Both the position numbers and the translations under genes were made by a program. From contig CM055104.1 in the NCBI GenBank assembly GCA_029204225.1, positions 39,486,527-39,550,526 of the forward strand: DNA of 64,000 nucleotides, given 5' to 3'. Of the stretch, positions 44,850 to 55,699 are shown piece by piece; the first letter of the stretch is position 1; every line of letters begins with the position of its first letter. A model generated the notes under the pieces. It did not search any database. It saw only the letters and a program-made list of their open reading frames with translations, and was not told the DNA's origin. This stretch comes from Diphasiastrum complanatum (lineage: Eukaryota; Streptophyta; Lycopodiopsida; Lycopodiales; Lycopodiaceae).

Positions 44850-46151
44850 ATTTTTTATTCTTGTAGTTGTAACTCAGTACATAGCCACATTGTCCAAGTC
44901 TTCCTTGTCTGAGTCATCCTCGTCTGAGTCATCCTCGTCTGATATTCCTAATGAAAGTTAATATTACGAAGACACTCCTTCAGGTTCTCATCCTAATACC
45001 CTTTGTGTTTTCCCGACAACAATATCATCAAAAATTTCTCATCTAACTACTTTTTATGAAATGACACCTTTGACACAACCTGTTACAAATTTGAATTCTT
45101 CGTCTTCAGATTCAAATATTAGAGAAACAACATTGCAAGATCGTTTTGACGAATTTTAGTTAGTGATGATTCATAGGATTCAATTCACTTAGTCACGGAT
45201 TCAAGTAAATCTACAGATCCCCGTCAATCAAATCATCTTTGACGTGCAAGTTTTTCACATATTCGAAGAAGGTCCACCTCTCAAATCCAAAATCCGATCA
45301 AATCCAAAAGAGCTATATTTGTTGAGAATCCTTATTCTTAGGACACTACAGAACCAACTGAGGCAAACAAACAACAACCTGATGTTCAGGTAGATATTCC
45401 CACACCTTCTGAACCTGTTCACGCAACTATAGGTGCTACAGGGTCAATTTACAAATCTAATTTCAAAAGAAATAAAAAATATAAGAGAGACTTGAAATCA
45501 TCACCTAATTTGACAAAACGTCAAAAACAATCGATTACAAGAGAAGATTCGAAAGGTACGATGCATTATTTATTGTTCATCCTATTGCTTACAAAAATTA
45601 AACAACAAAGAGATTGAGGAGTTGAGATCCAATTTTTTTTTTTTTCAAATTAAAGATAAAAAGAATTACTATTTGTGTGCCACAGTGAGACCTGACAAAA
45701 ACTCATATGCATGGAGGTTTGTTGAAAAACCTACTAAGCTTTTCATGCAATTGGAAATTAACGCCTTCAAAGAATGCACACACGACTTCAAAAAAATCCA
45801 ACATTGCGAGGATCATTGCAGGGTAGTACTGTGTCTCTAGATTCTTTGAATGCTACGACTTGGCTAAAGCACTTTGTGGATGTTCATGGATAAAAATTAC
45901 CAAATTCATTATATTTTCACTTGCCATATAATTTTACAAGATTGGAGATACTTTTGATGTACAAGGAGTTCGCTAAGACCAAAAATGTTTCCTATTTAAG
46001 TTACTCGTATTTTCTTAGGATTTGGAAAAGAGATTTTGGTTTGATGAAGATTCCTAAAAAATCACAAATGATAGTTTGTTCGACATCATGCGAGTTGTTA
46101 AAATCTTCCAAACAACTAGCAAAGACCAATGATGAGAAAGGTAAAAAGTAA
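44850..46151 (+). pseudogene. Transposase-like protein N-terminal half, left copy
   Basis: Starts with a Ser/acidic tract (SKSSLSESSSSESSSSDIPN), then a low-complexity linker with frameshifts, a basic part (FKRNKKYKRDLKSSPNLTKR), FVEKPTKLFMQLEINAFKEC, SLDSLNATTWLKHFVDVHG, and the best-preserved segment at 45,921-46,151 (LPYNFTRLEILLMYKEFAKT, SYLSYSYFLRIWKRDFGLMK). A GT donor follows AAAG at about 46,140. I associate YFLRIWKRDF...IPK.....C..C with the family annotated DUF7869 in many eukaryotes, from memory only. The right copy supplies the rest. Confidence 0.6.
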
Positions 46152-46276
46152 TTAACTTTCAATACTTTAAAAACTTTATTTTTTTTGTTAATTTTTGAGT
46201 TTTCGAATTATTAATGTTATGATATTGCCATAATTTTATTGAATATTTAAATTGTTACATTTTGTGGTGGATGCAG

Positions 46277-48298
46277 ATGAAATTACAGTGATCCAATGAA
46301 TATGGGGGTTTAAATGCTGATTCAGAGTTGCCTACTCATGTGAACAGTATGGATTTTGATCCACAAAAAGTTTGGGATCAAATTCCCTCACCAATTCTAG
46401 GATACCAGCTCGCCCTTCCAGTATTAGCTTTCTGCACCAAAAACCTGCTAAAACAGGATTAGTTTCAAACATTGATCAATAGCCTTGTACTTGGCTCTGA
46501 TACCATGTGAAAAGTATAGTACTAAGGACCATAAATGGATCTTTGAATGATCCACAAGGTTGATTGTGTGCTTGTTAAACAATCTATTAGATACTAGTCA
46601 TCAGAAAACAAGATCTAGTTTAGCAGCTTGATAGAAAACAAGTAGAGACAATCAGATCATTGATCATAAACTGAATTCCGACTTCACACATGTGAAAATG
46701 AGGCTGTAGTACGGCCTGTACACAGAGTCTAAAGTGTGCCAAAGCTTAGTTACATTGGAATCAATCACAATCACCATACATAGAGAGAAAATTCGAGTTT
46801 CTCCTTGAGGCTCCAAAAAGTTTCTATCTTCTCACTATGGAGAATGGGAATACATAGTAAAAGACACTTCCTTTGCAAATTTAGGTGAAAATCCAGCATG
46901 TAGTAAGGAAGTAGACTCAACTTTCTTTCCCTAATGTGAAAACCATAGCCTAGATCCAACAGTCATGCTTGGTAGGTGCATAGTAGGTACAAATCTCATC
47001 AAAAATCATGGTCTAGATCCTACAAAGTAGGAATCACTACCAAATGGACACAACCACTCATCTTGACTCGTGGTAACCTACATTAGGTGTGGATTGACAA
47101 GTGGCACTTTGGCCATTCAAGTGTCTAACAAATTTTTTTGACAAAATGTACAATATTCTACGTGGCTAGATTCGCCAATGTAGGCAATTTTTCACAGAGC
47201 TTTCATCAAGTGGGGGTCAATGGAAAAAAAGAATATATGCTTTCAAGTAAGATTTTGTTTTGAACTATTCATGTGTTTTGTTTCATCTAGCACATCAATG
47301 ATTGTGAATAGTTTTTTTTTAATCTTATTTTTATTTTGTAGATCAACTTTAGTCACCAATCATCAATGAAATTTATAACTCAAAACATGGCACTTTGTCA
47401 CATGAGTCCACCAACAATATGTTTGTAGATTTGAATCATTTACTGAAATTTATTGTTAAGTTTTATGGAATCACAAATGAAAGTGTTGAAAATTTGATAT
47501 TAGTTCTCAAGTTAGATGAATTTGAAGTAATAAAGGGACAAAAGCTAGAAAGGGTTAGTGTTACACTTATGAATGGAGCATTAAGCAATACGATAAACTC
47601 GGAGAGTCTTAATTTCAGTGTGCAGTCCGAAAATAATATTTGGTGGTTAGCAGCTTTCCAGATTTAAATCTATTTTATTGAGTACTAGCAACTAATTCAT
47701 TTCGAGAATTTATGGTTTTGTGCTTTAAGCTACTATTGTTTTGTTATTATAGGTCTAAGTTTTAAATATACTTGATCGAGTAATACTGTTCGATTCTCTT
47801 AACATAGTTCATGATTTTGTATTTCAAACAGGTTTTAAAAGAAGATCATGACATTTTATTTTGGATGTTTAGTAAAACAGATTATCTAGAATCATATGAG
47901 CGACACACCACTCAATGTTCCTATAATAGGTGATTTTAAGGTGGAATGGCATTTGGCTGGAGACTTGAAGTCGTTGAAGTGCATGTTCTATAGGAAAAAG
48001 ATAATTATTCTTCCACAGAGAACATGATAAAAGTTTGCATAAATCAAACTAATATCAATGTCTTCAATCGGGTCTGTATTTGATCTATGTACTAATAGAA
48101 TAGTATTTGCTCTGATTGAATATGTGTGCGGAAGTAATATGAGGAATAAGAGACAACATAGGACAATTTTTAGACAATAAGAAACTATTGACCAAAAAGG
48201 AATTTATAATTCTGAATCCGACTCAGTATACATCTCTTGTTGTCTTATCTCACTGTTGCGTCTTTGATTGAGTGAGTTACAATGAGTAATGCTGTAAC
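46277..48298 (-). repeat. Inverted segmental duplicate of 25,853-28,236
   Basis: Read in reverse it holds copia C LTR, family W fragment, element T LTR (46,505-47,130), PBS and the first ~230 bp of T. It lacks about 350 bp of W present in the other copy (join at TTTAGTCACCAATCA, about 47,362). One edge falls exactly on the outer end of the copia C LTR (48,298), and the other inside T. Because both copies keep the copia C/W junction, one derives from the other after copia C had inserted. Confidence 0.85.
47131..47992 (+). pseudogene. Family W fragment, duplicated copy
   Basis: The 90-codon frame 47,395-47,667 reads SHESTNNMFVDLNHLLKFIV, then KFYGITNESVENLILVLKLD and GQKLERVSVTLMNGALSNTI. After a spacer, DFKVEWHLAGDLKSLKCMF ends at the copia C LTR. 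This segment is more open than the 26-27 kb copy, which has a stop after ENLI, so it helps define the true frame. Confidence 0.55.
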
Positions 48299-48464
48299 TT
48301 TTTGCAAATTTCATAAGACCATCATAATTACATACCGCATAACATTTCAACACAACACATGATTTTTGGAAGTCCAAATGCCATTAAAACACAAAAGAGC
48401 TTAGATTATATTATACATATATTTTTTCAAAATACATTTTTTAAGGAATTTTCACTGATGCCTC

Positions 48465-50765
48465 TCAATTCAGAACTTGACATATTCTGAACGCTCTCAT
48501 TTTTAGCCGATGAAGTGGAAGACTCGTCTTCTTCATCAGAGTCGACTGGCATATCGACTTCAGAATCCACGTCCAATGTTGATATAAAAAACTTTGTAAG
48601 TCAACTTTTCTCTGTGGTTGACAAGTTGCTGACGATGGTTGTCTCATTAATCCAAGTCGTTCATTCAGTATGGCTATAATTGACTTTCCTAGACGATTGG
48701 TCCTTGTTAACTCAAAATTAAAAGCCAAAACATCTATATCTTGTAAATTCAAATTATCAATCCTCGGTTGTTCTTTGGAAATCGTTTTCTCTTGGCCTTT
48801 GGATCTACTTGCAACATTTGAAGTTCGTACCTTCCCAAAAAAACATTCGTTGAAGTGGTGCACAACCAATGGACACGTATTACTTTTGTTTGATTGCTAT
48901 TTTGCATGAAACCAAGTACTTTGGCAATCCAAAATGGATGTCCTTCATTGTTTTTTGAAGCTAGAAGTGCAACAAGGCTTCCAATTTGGATTTCATTCAG
49001 ATCACCATGCCACTTCATTTTTGCATCTTTTACACTTTGCCTCTTCTTTCTTGAGCCCACATAAATTTCACGTTCTTTGCCTTGCACAAGCTCCAAGAAA
49101 TCATTATCTCAAGGTAGATTTGAAATTTCGACAATTGTAGTTGAAGTTCCATTGAAATTCTTCAATTGTTGATGCATATTCATTGAGGAAACTGATTTTT
49201 TGTTCCTCGAAAACATCCATCCACCAATGCTGATCAAACTCATCAAAAAATTGATAAGTTGCTTGAATACTTGAATCCAAAAAATTTAACGATGCAAATG
49301 GGTCAACCTCACGATGCTCTCTTTGTGCTTTTTGTTCTTCTAGCATGGACTTCAAGAGAGACAACACAACAAGCTTGATTTGACCAGATGGCATAGTGAG
49401 CAAAATTGTATTCCTTCAACAGGTAACCATGAAACTGAACTTGAAAATTGTTTGCCCCATAGCAACGTGATGCCAATTTCATTACATTTGATTTTGAACA
49501 AATGTTGACAGCTAATATCATTAATAGTAGCAACACAGCGACTTGTTTCATTGGATGCCTTAATATATTCACGAAAATCATATGTATGTCTAATTAACGA
49601 CTTTGGGCTTTGGCACGTATGATTCTTCAACAATGTTCTAAAGCTTTGGTAAAGAAAATATCTTCTTGTGTCTTAGTCTTTTGGAAAAACAACTAAACAT
49701 CTTATCAACTTGATCATGAGTGTGACCCACCAACAAAAATCCTATTTTTATTTTTGTGAATTTTTTTTTTCTACCAACATGAATAAGTAAGCCAGTACAG
49801 TTTGGTTTTTATTTTTCCTAGCAATGTTGTCAAGATGCAAATACAATATTTCTGGAAGATTATCACCAAATTCGCAAATTATCTTTTTTGTACAATGGTT
49901 ATGGTCAAATTTGGATCGTTTCGAACATTGTAAAAATTGAAAATACTTTCGACTCCAATGTGCCATCAAACACAAGTGCTTCAACAAGATGAACCTAAAT
50001 AAAATCTGTCTCGTTCAAATTTTATGGCACTCTAACTAAATGAGATAACATCGATTTCTTCTGATCCATGCCATCAATGACCAGACGCGGATACTTTTGT
50101 GAAATTTCCAAATATTTCTTTCGATGTTCGCCTAATTTTTGTCTTTCCAATGTTTGTTGATCTCTGTGCACTTGAAGCGCTTTTGCAGCATCCACCATAA
50201 AATGTAACAATTAAAATATTCAATAAAATTATGACAATATCATAACATTATTAATTTGAAAACTCAAAAATTAACAAAAAAATAAAATTTTTAAAGTATT
50301 GAAAGTTAATTAGTTTTTACCTTTCTCAGCATTGGTCTTTGCTAGTTGTTTGGAAGATTTTAACAACTCGCATGATGTCAAACAAACTATCATTCGTGAT
50401 TTTTTAGGAATCTTCACCAAACCAAAATCTCTCTTCCAAATCCTTAGAAAATATGAGTAACTTAAATAGGAAACATTTTTGGTCTTAGCGAACTCCTTGT
50501 ACATCAAAAATATCTCCAATTTTGTAAAATTATATGGCAAGTGAGAATATAATGAATTTGGTAATTTTTATCCATGCACATCCACAAAGTGCTTTAGCCA
50601 AGCCGTAGCATTCAAAGAATCTAGAGACACAGTTCTACCCTGCAATGATCCTCGCAATGTTGGATTTTTTTGAAGTCGTACGTGCATTCTTTGAACGTGT
50701 TAATTTCCAACTTCGAATATGTGAAAAACTTGCATGTCGAAGATGATTTGATTGACGGGGATCTG
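48465..50765 (-). pseudogene. Transposase-like protein, central and C-terminal parts (DUF7869-like)
   Basis: Reading leftward: KHFVDVHG, YNFTKLEIFLMYKEFAKTKN, LRIWKRDFGLVKIPKKSRM (50,540-50,310), intron to about 50,210, then KKYLEISQKYPRLVIDGMDQ (DGMDQ 50,061-50,075), LYLHLDNIARKNKNQTVLAY (LHLDN 49,826-49,840) and GFLLVGHTHDQVDKMFSCFS (49,704-49,728). Later come PSGQIKLVVLSLLKSMLEEQ, HPFWIAKVLGFMQNSNQTKV with VIRVHWL (SH3/chromo-like), and DIDVLAFNFELTRTNRLGKS, then an acidic Ser-rich tail. Three spaced Asp motifs suggest a DDE/D-type nuclease core; that is inference. Frameshifts near 50,020, 49,745 and 49,400 break it. Confidence 0.6.
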
Positions 50766-51581
50766 TGTTGAATTTCACACGTGTGGATTGTCCACTACAT
50801 GTACTTGTGATCTCCTAAGGTGTGTAGATGCACCAAGATCAAGACTAGATTGAGATTCAAGATCTATCTTTGATTCTATGGCAAAAACACACTATTACAT
50901 GCATTCAATCACTTCCAGCTCTCACTCACACGTGTGGGAAGTGTTCCAAAAGTATTCTAAGTAAAAACAAGCTGCTCTCCTCGTGTAGAGAGAGAAAAAC
51001 AAGAGCTCTCGGGTAGAGAGAGAAAGCTAGAAATTCAATGACACTCAAAATCCACTCAATCTCAAAATCAATTAGATCCAAAAGGAGGAGTACAATGATA
51101 CTAATAGATTCATGAGCTACCACTATGCTTAACTATGATTGGATCACACTTTGCCACCTCTTAATCCTATTGGACCATTGATCCATGCACCTCTAAATTC
51201 TATTGGACTATATTCAAGCACACCTCAATTTTCTATTGGACCTCACAAGGTTCCACCTCTAAATCCTATTGGACCTCTTAAGCTTCATCAAACAAAAGCA
51301 TGACACTTGTCTACACACTAATTGGCACAAGTTTGGCTCTATTTTGGCTCAATATTGGCATTACAAGTGGAAATGGATAATTTGCCATCTATGCTAAATT
51401 TGACCCTATCAACATCCTACACCTAAATGCTTGACTATGAAATTCTATGAGACCCCTATATCAATTATTTTGATTTACTTTACAATTCTCCACACGTGGG
51501 AACATCCTCCACACATGTGAGATTCACTTACAAACTTCTATCATAAAAAATACCAAACTAGATTTTTGCCGATTTTTCACA
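50766..51581 (-). repeat. 3' LTR of copia E (816 bp)
   Basis: TG...CA ends. Contains a ~149-bp segment (about 50,907-51,055, with AGAGAGAGAAA tracts) that the other LTR lacks. Otherwise nearly identical, which suggests a fairly recent insertion. Confidence 0.92.
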
Positions 51582-52087
51582 CTCCTCAAAAAATAGCTTG
51601 GAAAGGTACTAGATCACTTGAGAAGTTTGTAAATCTTTTTGAGTGGATCCTTTGGTATGCATAAGAAGTGAAGATCAGCCAAGGGATCCATCATAGCATC
51701 ACCCTCACCATATCCATGATAAGATCTCTTTGGTAGAGATCTCTTGCCAATGCCTTTGAAGAGTGCTCCACCAATATGCCACTATTATCATGGGCTTCCT
51801 CCATGCTTGATGATGATCTTTGCCTTGAAAGTTCCACTTGCATGATGGATGCACAATAAATAGAGAAATCTGAGGCTTCCAAGCCTCATAAGGATCATGG
51901 AGATCAAGATCATAAGATGTGAAACAATGATGATTATCAAGATTATGCTTTCTAGCTTGACTAGTCCACATACAATGAACTATATCCATGATGGATCTAA
52001 TCTTGATATCAAAGACTATCTTGATATTTTTTAGGCTAGTTACTCTCTCAAGGATGTAAGTGTCCACTTTGGATGCTTCACTTAATC

Positions 52088-53899
52088 TCAAGAGGAGTTT
52101 ACAATTTGCCTCAAAACATGTGAAAACATGATTTCAAAAAAGTGAGTACCAAGCTCAATCTTGTTCTTACTAGAACCAAGAGCATACTTTTGACAATACA
52201 ATATCTTGATTTCAAAAAGTATTGGAAACACATCTAAGTCAATAATGACAAGAAACATGTCCATACCATAAGCGTCAAACAAAACTAGTATAGCTTTTCT
52301 TGAACTTTGAGATCCAAAAAATTCAATGAAGCAAGATAGCATTTCAAGCAAAGGAAGAGAAGCATATATGAATGTGTTGTAGTAGATACAACATGAAAGA
52401 TGCCCCTCTTTGCCATGTAAGGTGAGCCATAAAGACTCGGCCATGCATCTTGAAGATCTTCTTGAAATCATATGAAGAAGAAACTCCTCCTCACACATTG
52501 GCCCCATCATAACTTGAATACCTTCAAAAAGGATAACTTCTGATGCTTCTTGAGAAGCCTTGATCTCGGCCACTTCCAAGATTGAATCTTCATGCAATAT
52601 GACATCTCTATTCAAGATCACATTTGAAATAGAGAGTGTAAAGACACTAAAGGCCTCCTTGATGGATGAGTGTCCAATCATGATCCATGAGCTTGGATCA
52701 TCCTTCCTTCTTGTTTCCAAGGGAATATGTGCAAAGCAAGCACTACCAAGCTCACTAAGGTGATCAACCTTAGGCTTCATCTTGAATAAAACTTCATATG
52801 GTTCTATTCCTTCAAGAGCTCCAATACTCCTCAAAGCTTTGATCTTCAATGAGAATTTCTTCTCAACATATGCTTTGAATAATAAGGAATAATCATACAC
52901 CATAATACTTGAAGAGAGAAGATATGTGCATCTTGTGTAATCCTCCTCCTTTGAAATATTGGAAATATAAGAAACATCAAGAGAGTTTGCACTCTCACTT
53001 GGATCCAATTTGTAGATGCCTTCAAATCTTGATCCATATGCAAGGATCTCACCATCCTTCTTAATCACACAATTGTCAATATTGAAATTGACATCAAAGC
53101 CACTATCAAGAAGTTGGCCAACACTTAAGACATTCTTTGTAAGCTTTGGGACAAAAAGAACATTGTTGAGAAAGAGATCTTTAGAAGATGCAAGCTTCAA
53201 GGGAATAATCCCTACTCCTTCAATATTGCACTCATGCTTACTTGCAAAGTATATGGTCTTCTTGACTCCATCATAAGGCATAATAGATGAAAAAAAGTGC
53301 TTGGAGCCACACATATGTGAAGATGCTCCACTATCAATATACCATGAGTCATCCTTGTTGAAGGTGGAAGAGGAGAAGCTTGATGCCATAAGAGAGCCTT
53401 CTCCATCACTTGCAATATAGTATTCTTTCTCATTGGTGATGTTGGCTTGATTGAGTTGATTCTTCTTCTTGAAGCAATTGGTGGCATAATGGCTTTTCTT
53501 GCCACAATAAAAGCACTTGATCATCTTCTTCTTGATATTTGAATTAGAAGCATGAGAGGTATCCTCCTCCTCTCCATCTTGGTCTTTAGCTTTGTCATTA
53601 GAGAAGTGATGGTGTTGCTTCTTACTCCTCTCTTTGTGCTTGGCAAATAGAACTTTGCAATCATCATGATTGAGTGATAGCTTGTCCATCCTCAAGAGTT
53701 TGTACTCTTGTCTTGATTCTTCAGAAATAAGCACACTTTGAAGGTCCTCCAAACTTGGTAGCTCCTCCTTATTAGCATAGTATTGGACAAGGTTGTCATA
53801 TTCATCTCTCAAGCCATTGAGAATGACTTGGACTAGCTCACTTTGATTGATTGAGTCACCAATACATGCAAGCTCCCTATGAATATCCTTGACTCTCAA
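52088..53899 (-). CDS. copia E gag-protease-partial integrase ORF (603 aa)
   Basis: Gag C-terminal part (IGDSINQSELVQVILNGLRD, LPSLEDLQSVLISEESRQEY), zinc knuckle CFYCGKKSHYATNCF (about 53,470-53,515), protease SWYIDSGASSHMCGSKHFFS and NVLFVPKLTKNVLSVGQLLD. The frame then passes from LFKAYVEKKFSLKIKALR directly into the integrase C-terminal EGIEPYEVLFKMKPKVDHLS and NVILNRDVILHEDSILEVAE, so the integrase catalytic core is deleted without loss of frame. The last ~150 residues match nothing I recognise. Gag N-terminus lies upstream to about 54,230 in broken frames. The 603-codon open frame is the longest in the window; particle formation in trans is conceivable. Confidence 0.85.
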   Translation of the reverse strand: MRVKDIHRELACIGDSINQSELVQVILNGLRDEYDNLVQYYANKEELPSLEDLQSVLISEESRQEYKLLRMDKLSLNHDDCKVLFAKHKERSKKQHHHFSNDKAKDQDGEEEDTSHASNSNIKKKMIKCFYCGKKSHYATNCFKKKNQLNQANITNEKEYYIASDGEGSLMASSFSSSTFNKDDSWYIDSGASSHMCGSKHFFSSIMPYDGVKKTIYFASKHECNIEGVGIIPLKLASSKDLFLNNVLFVPKLTKNVLSVGQLLDSGFDVNFNIDNCVIKKDGEILAYGSRFEGIYKLDPSESANSLDVSYISNISKEEDYTRCTYLLSSSIMVYDYSLLFKAYVEKKFSLKIKALRSIGALEGIEPYEVLFKMKPKVDHLSELGSACFAHIPLETRRKDDPSSWIMIGHSSIKEAFSVFTLSISNVILNRDVILHEDSILEVAEIKASQEASEVILFEGIQVMMGPMCEEEFLLHMISRRSSRCMAESLWLTLHGKEGHLSCCIYYNTFIYASLPLLEMLSCFIEFFGSQSSRKAILVLFDAYGMDMFLVIIDLDVFPILFEIKILYCQKYALGSSKNKIELGTHFFEIMFSHVLRQIVNSS

Positions 53900-55019
53900 A
53901 ACATAATTAGATGCACTCTCATCACTCTTTTGACTACTTTGGAATATTTGATTTCTAAGAGTGAGGAGCCTAGAGGTGTTCTTAGCCTCATAGATGGACT
54001 TGAGACAATCTCAAGCTTCCTTGGATGTAGAACAATCACCAATCTCCCTCAATATCTCATTAGAGACATTCATCTTAATGTAGTGGAGAGCCATCCTATC
54101 TCTCTTCTTGTATTTTTGTACTTCTTGAAGGACTTGAGGCTCCTCCTCAATCCCAAGTACAATGTCCATCACATCTTGGAGTCAAAAAGGACTACATCCT
54201 CAATTCCATATTGAATAATTGGAAGTAGACAATCTCTCACTTGGTTGCAACAAGTATGAACTCATTAAAGTCATGTAAAGTGGAGATAAATAAAAGTGAT
54301 GAACAAAAAATGTTGCTTCTCTCTCACTATAGGATCCAATAATGTGGTGCTACCATCTCCTATGCAAGATCTTGCAACAAACTATGAGATGATTCTCGCT
54401 AGCTATCTCAATCTCTCCAAAACTAGATCTACTTCACATCAAATGATGGAGTATGGGCAAATTTAGGATCAAACACTCTTAGCATGTGTGAAATACACTA
54501 AGAAATCAAATTTGACTCAAATACAATGATATTGCATGAAACAAAATGGCTAAGATCTCAAAACAGTGCCTAGATCACATATAGATGAGATTGGTAAGCA
54601 TTCAACTGTGATTTTGGATCAAACAAGCAATCTTTTGACCAAACCAAATGTGTCCACCCAGGTCTAGGTGCCCTACCTAACCCTCTTTAAAAGCTTATAA
54701 CTTTTGATTGGCTCAACCAAATGGAATGAAACTGATTGCATCATAAACTAGACAAAAATAGCTTCAAAACAAGCTATCTAGCAAGATTTTTGGATCAAAC
54801 ATGAAAGAGAACTCCCAAACTAAAATTGGATGTTCCTCACACGTGTCTGAGCACCTGATTCTGTACAGTACCAAGTCAGACCCAATCAATGTCCTTTTGA
54901 TCTCTTTTGATCCAAAATTGAACAAGATAGCTAGGAAAATGGGCCTTGACAACTTCTAGCTCAAGATTGATGAAATTTTTTTCACTTAGATGGATCAAAA
55001 TGCATGGTAACCTAAGGTA
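53900..55019 (-). other. copia E gag N-terminus (broken) and 5' leader
   Basis: Up to about 54,230 the minus strand has gag-like pieces in several frames (LRIKYSKVVKRV, KSDESASNYVLRVKDI-like). 54,240-55,019 is leader without a frame. Confidence 0.5.
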
Positions 55020-55032
55020 GGCTCTGATACCA

Positions 55033-55699
55033 TGTTGAATTTCACACGTGTGGATTGTCCACTACATGTACTTGTGATCTCCTAAGGTGTGTAGATGCAC
55101 CAAGATCAAGACTAGATTGAGATTCAAGATCTATCTTTGATTCTATGGCAAAAATACACTATTACATGCATTCTCAATCTCAAAATCAATTAGATCCAAA
55201 AGGAGGAGTACAATGATACTAATAGATTCATGAGCTACCACTATGCTTAACTATGATTGGATCACACTTTGCCACCTCTTAATCCTATTGGACCATTGAT
55301 CCATGCACCTCTAAATTCTATTGGACTATATTCAAGCACACCTCAATTTTCTATTGGACCTCACAAGGTTCCACCTCTAAATCCTATTAGACCTCTTAAG
55401 CTTCATCAAACAAAAGCATGACACTTGTCTACACTCTAATTGGCACAAGTTTGGCTCTATTTTGGCTCAATATTGGCATTACAAGTGGAAATGGATAATT
55501 TGCCATCTATGCCAAATTTGACCCTATCAACATCCTACACCTAAATGCTTGACTATGAAATTCTATGAGACCCCTATATCAAACATTTTGATTTACTTTA
55601 CAATTCTCCACACGTGGGAACATCCTCCACACATGTGAGATTCACTTACAAACTTCTATCATAAAAAATACCAAGCTAGATTTTTGCCAATTTCTCACA
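55033..55699 (-). repeat. 5' LTR of copia E (667 bp)
   Basis: Same TG...CA ends as the 3' LTR. Lost ~149 bp at about 55,173 (CATTC joined to TCAATCTC). Confidence 0.92.

Larger units (their letters stand above)
43805..46276 (+). mobile_element. Palindrome-rich transposon, left copy (5' part)
   Basis: The outer end begins TAGGTTTTTAAAACATATT at 43,805 and is inverted at 57,046. The first ~450 bp hold the TATGCTNAGCATA palindromes, followed by a non-coding leader and the N-terminal half of a transposase-like gene. It is cut at 46,276, exactly where the right copy continues into the next exon (GTGGATGC). It ends against an inverted duplicate block. Not known whether 43,805 and 57,046 are the two ends of one element or the same end of two copies. 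Confidence 0.75.
50766..55699 (-). mobile_element. Ty1/copia retrotransposon (copia E), LTR-to-LTR
   Basis: 4,934 bp with LTRs at 50,766-51,581 and 55,033-55,699, PBS (minus TGGTATCAGAGCC, 55,020-55,032), a purine tract next to the left LTR, and a perfect 5-bp target duplication ATCTG (50,761-50,765 and 55,700-55,704). The uninterrupted target survives in the opposite arm at about 45,196-45,230. It encodes gag and protease, but integrase core, reverse transcriptase and RNase H are deleted, so it is non-autonomous. Confidence 0.95.
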
